Below are positions 60,395-64,000 of a stretch of 64,000 bases of DNA, one piece after another (the stretch's first letter is position 1; each line of letters starts with the position of its first letter). Both the position numbers and the translations under genes were made by a program. The stretch is from Bin55 sp965116055 (GTDB taxonomy: Bacteria; Pseudomonadota; Gammaproteobacteria; Pseudomonadales; Azotimanducaceae): assembly GCA_965116055.1 (NCBI GenBank), contig OZ220466.1, forward strand, positions 1,426,001-1,490,000, read 5' to 3'. The notes under the pieces are model-generated. The model did not search any database. It was not told the origin of the DNA and saw nothing but the letters and a program-made list of their open reading frames with translations.

Positions 60395-61513
60395 CTAGCT
60401 CGCGCAGTTGAACACCTGAGCGGCGTTGTCCCAAAAGATCTTTTTGATTGAATCACGGCTGAGAGGTTGTTCTTCCAGATGCAGCATACCAAGCGGCCAC
60501 GTGCCGTCTGGGTGTGGGTAGTCCGTGTTAAAGGCAACGTACTTATCGCCAACCAGCTCGCAAACTGAGGGGAGTGTCATTTCGTCGCCGCGGCAAGCGA
60601 CGAGAAAATTCGATTTGAAATACTCGGTAGGTCGTTTTAGCAATTGGGGATGTTCGGCACAGCCCGAGAAATCGTAATGCTGTTCCATGCGTTGCAACCA
60701 ATAAGGCAACCACCCCGCGTCAGCTTCCACATGTACGACCTTAAGCCGCGGATGGCGCTCAATCGTACCGAACCAGATCAAGCACATCATGGCGACCATC
60801 GCTTCGAATGGGTGCGCTGCGATGTGACCTGACGTATGGGTTGACATCCGATCGCCATACGAAGGTAAATACGGCGAGCCTGAATCATGCAAGCAAATCG
60901 GCAAATCGAGTGTCGTAATGCACTCCCACAGCGGATCGTATGCTTCGCTACTGAGATTACGACCCGCGGCTGGATTGGGTCGAATGTAAAAACAACGCGC
61001 GCCTTTCTCTGCTGACCGGGTGGCCTCTTCAATGGCGAATTCCGGCGATTGTATCGGTAACATCGCTGCCATGAGCAAACGCGCCGGATCTTTCGCGCAG
61101 TATTCCAAGCTCCAATCGTTGTATGCCCGACAAACAGCCCAAAGTAATTCCGGATCTTCGAATGGCTTACCAAGTATTTGTCCGCCTACCGTTGGATAGA
61201 TCACTTGAGCATCAACGCCGTGTTCGTCCATGTCGGCCAAGCGAGACTCATTGCTAAACCCAGCATCTCGCGTCCTGGAGAAACGCATCATAGCTTTGCG
61301 CGTCGCTTCGTGGAATTCCACGGAGTTCATAGGGTACGAGCCGTCTTGTTTAGTGATCGGTTTGCGTTCAACCATCATGCCGCGTTGACCATTTCCGTAG
61401 TTGCCGATGCGAGGTGCACGATCTGCAAACGGCGGATCAATGTACTCCTGCCAGATAGAAGCAGGCTCCATTTGGTGGGCGTCGGTGTCAAGGACGCGTA
61501 AACCTTCGCGCAT
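60395..61513 (-). CDS. Amidohydrolase-2 family metal-dependent hydrolase
   Basis: 372 residues. LRVLDTDAHQMEPASIWQEY carries DxHxxEP, LADMDEHGVDAQVIYPTVGG, PICLHDSGSPYL, VVHVEADAGWLPYWLQRMEQ and AFNTDYPHPDGTWPLG carry the remaining metal-site residues. It shares layout with 55761-57014, so the pair probably act on related substrates. Three bases separate it from the following kdsD start. Confidence 0.92.
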   Translation of the reverse strand: MREGLRVLDTDAHQMEPASIWQEYIDPPFADRAPRIGNYGNGQRGMMVERKPITKQDGSYPMNSVEFHEATRKAMMRFSRTRDAGFSNESRLADMDEHGVDAQVIYPTVGGQILGKPFEDPELLWAVCRAYNDWSLEYCAKDPARLLMAAMLPIQSPEFAIEEATRSAEKGARCFYIRPNPAAGRNLSSEAYDPLWECITTLDLPICLHDSGSPYLPSYGDRMSTHTSGHIAAHPFEAMVAMMCLIWFGTIERHPRLKVVHVEADAGWLPYWLQRMEQHYDFSGCAEHPQLLKRPTEYFKSNFLVACRGDEMTLPSVCELVGDKYVAFNTDYPHPDGTWPLGMLHLEEQPLSRDSIKKIFWDNAAQVFNCAS

Positions 61514-61629
61514 GATCGCGCTCCGAGTAATGACTGCTAGGTGGAAACTTTAAGATACACTGAAACCGTTTTGAGGATGAGAACCGCCTTAGCCTTGAAT
61601 AATGAAATGCTTCAAATTTGAATATCAAT

Positions 61630-62301
61630 ATGAAAACCGAGTACGAAGAAGGGTTACGCGAGCAGATTCAGCGACACGCCAAAGTTGTTAGAGGTGGCTG
61701 GAAAGTCGGTTTGACGTCCGGCACAAATCGCGATGCCATGGGTACAGGGTTCCGTCCATTCGGGCACATTGCACGGGAACGCATATTCGAATCTGGCGTC
61801 GAAATCAAGCTTCGGGATGTAGGCGATATGGGGGTCGAGAATGAATTGTGCTTTCATTTCGGTGAGGCGGTACCACCGAATGCAAATGACGAGCGCCTTC
61901 AAGAATGCATCGACTCGCTTAAGCCCGGCTTCGAACTTAATGAAAGGCGGTTAGCAACTGCTTCCTCCGATCGCGAACGGCTTGCCGATAACTTATCGCA
62001 ATACGGCATTGTTGTCGGGGCGCCGATTCCGTTCTCAAGAGACATAGCACTTGAACATCTTTCGGTTGCGTTGTATTGCAATAACGAGCATGTTGCGTCA
62101 ATAGCGAGCACAGGTCATATTGATGACCATCTCGATTCTTTGCTCGCATTGGTGCGGACGCTATCGCATTTCGAGTTACAGATTCAGGCGGGAGATCATG
62201 TCATAACTGGTGCGTATGCGCGAGCGCGCGTATCCCATCCTTCGGTTTGGCGTGGTGAATTTACCCAGGACATAGGTGCAGTAGAGGTTTGCTTCGTATG
62301 A
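61630..62301 (+). CDS. MhpD/HpaH-type 2-keto-4-pentenoate hydratase
   Basis: About 223 residues from ATG 61630 (an in-frame TTG lies at 61618). It shows GWKVGLTSGTNRDAMGTGFR, FGHIARERIFESG, VENELCFHFGEAVPP, GFELNERR and GDHVITGA, matching the fumarylacetoacetase-fold hydratases of aromatic meta-cleavage pathways. The usual KVGLTS and ExExAF-type ligands are mostly kept. The stop overlaps the next start by 4 bp. Confidence 0.85.
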   Translation: MKTEYEEGLREQIQRHAKVVRGGWKVGLTSGTNRDAMGTGFRPFGHIARERIFESGVEIKLRDVGDMGVENELCFHFGEAVPPNANDERLQECIDSLKPGFELNERRLATASSDRERLADNLSQYGIVVGAPIPFSRDIALEHLSVALYCNNEHVASIASTGHIDDHLDSLLALVRTLSHFELQIQAGDHVITGAYARARVSHPSVWRGEFTQDIGAVEVCFV

Positions 62302-63260
62302 AAATCCTAGTGATTCCAGGTATGACCTTACCGGTGGTGACCGCTGAGGTGGTTGAGCAGATTCGCGCAGCTAGTCAAGGCGCGAATGTCGTTGTTGCGT
62401 CACCAGACGATGCTGTTAAGGAGGTTCATGATGCCGAAATCGTGCTGGGATTCGTTAACCGGGAAATGTTTGCACGTGCTAGCGTGTTAAAGTGGGTTCA
62501 GTCGATTTCTTCAGGCGTTGACATGTTCCTGTACGACGAGTTTGTGAGCAGCGATGTCGTTTTAACGAGTGAGAAGGGCTTGGTTGGCGAACACCTGGCG
62601 GATCACGGATTTGGCTTATTGCTCATGCTTACGCGGCAGCTTCGAACTGCTTTGCTATACGGGCCGGATGCGTGGCATCACCGCGCAGAGATGCGACGAC
62701 AGGAAATCGAACTTACTGGAAGCATGATGGGAATATTCGGTTTCGGCAGTACTGGCCGCGGCATGGCAAAACGGGCTAGGGGATTCGGTATGAACGTGGT
62801 GGCATTGGATAGAGATCCTGTTGCAACAACAGCGGAGGTGAACGAAGTTTGGCCGTCGGGTCGTTTTGACGAGCTACTTCAGGAATCGGATGTACTCGCG
62901 ATATGTTGTCCTCTTACACGCGAGACACGGCGTTTGTGGAACCGCTCGGCGTTTGAAAAGATGAAGTCGACGGCTTTTCTTGTCAATGTCACGCGTGGCG
63001 AGATTATGGTTGAAGACGATTTAGTGTGGGCTCTTGAGAACGGCGTTATCCGCGGTGCAGCGCTTGATGTGACTCCTCGCGAACCGTTACCAGCAGACAG
63101 TAAGTTGTGGCAGCTTGAGAATGTCGTCATGACGCCACATACCGCTGGTGCAAGTCAGTTTCGAGCACAACGTAATCTTGATCGATTTCTAAGTAATTTA
63201 CAACGCTATCTAGCGAAAGAGCCGTTAGAAGGGTTGATCGACAAGGAATTGGGCTATTGA
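62298..63260 (+). CDS. D-isomer-specific 2-hydroxyacid dehydrogenase
   Basis: 320 residues from ATG 62298, set by ATGA overlap with the hydratase. The Rossmann motif is GIFGFGSTGRGMAKRARGFG; catalytic residues are in VNVTRGEIMVEDDLVWALEN (Arg), ALDVTPREPLPADSKLW (Glu) and VVMTPHTAGASQ (His). It reduces 2-keto acids with NAD(P)H, or the reverse. Coupling to the hydratase suggests the hydratase product is its substrate, or that it feeds the hydratase. Confidence 0.93.
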   Translation: MKILVIPGMTLPVVTAEVVEQIRAASQGANVVVASPDDAVKEVHDAEIVLGFVNREMFARASVLKWVQSISSGVDMFLYDEFVSSDVVLTSEKGLVGEHLADHGFGLLLMLTRQLRTALLYGPDAWHHRAEMRRQEIELTGSMMGIFGFGSTGRGMAKRARGFGMNVVALDRDPVATTAEVNEVWPSGRFDELLQESDVLAICCPLTRETRRLWNRSAFEKMKSTAFLVNVTRGEIMVEDDLVWALENGVIRGAALDVTPREPLPADSKLWQLENVVMTPHTAGASQFRAQRNLDRFLSNLQRYLAKEPLEGLIDKELGY

Positions 63261-63314
63261 GTAACTGTTCGGTTCAACCTTGGAAACTTGGATTGAACTG
63301 CCCTATGGATACGC

Positions 63315-64000
63315 ATGCACCCTAATAACTTAGCAATTGAGGTAGTCGATTTGCATAAGTCCTTCGGTACCGTCGAAGCGGTTCGTGGTATTGATCTACA
63401 AGTAAAACCAGGGGAGATATTTGCCCTGCTCGGACCGAATGGGGCAGGGAAAACCACGATCATTGAAATGCTTGAAGGATTTGTGTCACCAACTGCAGGT
63501 CGCATGCGCGTGTTGGATCACGATCCGTCAAGGCACGAACGAGCATACAGAGAGAAGATCGGCATCGTGTTGCAGGAGACGGAAGTTGAACCTCTGCTGT
63601 CGGTCGAAGAATCAATCGAACTCGTACGCTCTTATTACCCTAATCCACTGCCTCTTGAGGAAGTCTTGTCGGCAACTGGGCTGCATGCTATGCGGCGCGT
63701 CAGACCGCGTAAACTGTCCGGTGGACAACGTAGACGACTAGACGTAGCGCTGGGTCTCGCCGGTAACCCATCACTGCTTTTTCTTGACGAACCGACGACC
63801 GGTTTTGACCCCCGGGCGCGTCGCGAGGCATGGGACATGATTCGAAAGCTAAAAAGCCTTGGCAAAACCATTTTGCTCACATCGCACTACATGGATGAAG
63901 TCGAATATGTCGCGGACCGGGCTTCGATCTTGGTTCAAGGTCTTATTGTCGCAGAAGGCACGCCGGGAGAGCTCGCACGAGCATCAAAGACCAAGATTAC
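63315..64000 (+). CDS. ABC transporter ATP-binding protein, 3' end outside window
   Basis: The frame opens at ATG 63315 and is still open at the window end. It reads LAIEVVDLHKSFGTVEAVRG, Walker A LLGPNGAGKTTIIEMLEGF, a Q-loop in IGIVLQETEVEP, signature LSGGQRRRLDVALGLAGNP and Walker B LLFLDEPTTGFDPRARRE, then LTSHYMDEVEYVADRA. It resembles the drug-export/ABC-2 ATPases, so a membrane subunit probably follows. Confidence 0.95.
   Translation, partial: MHPNNLAIEVVDLHKSFGTVEAVRGIDLQVKPGEIFALLGPNGAGKTTIIEMLEGFVSPTAGRMRVLDHDPSRHERAYREKIGIVLQETEVEPLLSVEESIELVRSYYPNPLPLEEVLSATGLHAMRRVRPRKLSGGQRRRLDVALGLAGNPSLLFLDEPTTGFDPRARREAWDMIRKLKSLGKTILLTSHYMDEVEYVADRASILVQGLIVAEGTPGELARASKTKI

Overview
The window reads as chromosomal DNA of a free-living gammaproteobacterium outside the enterics. 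Gene order in two long blocks follows, as I remember it, that of Pseudomonas and relatives. One block is lpxH-folD-tRNAs-tig-clpP-clpX-hupB-ppiD-rnhA-dnaQ-nhaB-nudC. The other is aceA-purB-mnmA-icd-clpS-clpA-infA-bpt-aat-trxB-ftsK-lolA-rarA-serS-cysG-tus. Base composition is mid-range in the core, visibly GC-richer in the transposon remnants at 4.1-5.0 and 34.4-35.6 kb, and AT-richer at 49.6-52.4 kb. No species can be named from sequence alone.

Layout. 0-1.7 kb: 3' part of purF and a DUF1289 gene. 1.7-5.1 kb: an accessory patch holding a broken gene, interrupted by a 2.4-kb element with near-perfect terminal inverted repeats and an exact 8-bp target duplication. It carries an apparently intact tnpB and a frameshifted IS1595-type IS. 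5.2-7.8 kb: a membrane protein, lpxH and folD. 7.9-9.3 kb: a tandemly duplicated small membrane protein gene, each copy followed by a fossil IS5-family transposase end. 9.3-9.9 kb: tRNA-Pro, tRNA-Arg, tRNA-His. 9.9-33.8 kb: core genes for protein quality control (tig, clpP, clpX, ppiD, clpS, clpA, bpt, aat), replication and RNA/DNA hybrid removal (rnhA, dnaQ), glyoxylate/TCA metabolism (aceA, icd), molybdopterin synthesis (moaC-D-E), tRNA thiolation (mnmA) and redox (trxB). 33.8-36.0 kb: a second accessory patch with a strongly structured RNA-like stretch, two small ORFs, a palindromic terminator and an IS1182 fossil. 36.0-43.3 kb: ftsK, lolA, rarA, crcB, serS, cysG. 43.3-49.4 kb: a PPOX-family protein, an unknown two-repeat protein, a paired ABC exporter and two Tus sulfur-relay genes.

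49.5-52.5 kb is a third accessory patch next to tRNA-Ser(TGA). It holds a duplicated cassette: a methyltransferase tail, a membrane-anchored protein and a tiny YDPNNRP peptide. The flanks of the two cassettes are almost identical while the membrane-protein cores have diverged. Two direct repeats, one covering the tRNA 3' end, suggest repeated integration or recombination there. 52.6-63.3 kb is a catabolic region: acyl-CoA synthetase, MFS transporter, two amidohydrolase-2 family proteins, SMP-30 lactonase, MhpD-type hydratase and D-2-hydroxyacid dehydrogenase, with a KpsF/GutQ isomerase among them. The window ends inside an ABC ATPase gene.

The strongest candidates for something undescribed are the TIR/TSD-bounded tnpB element (2719-5130), the conserved-flank, divergent-core cassettes beside tRNA-Ser (49769-52062), the two-domain RNase H (16227-17225) and the hairpin-rich stretch at 34457-34580.
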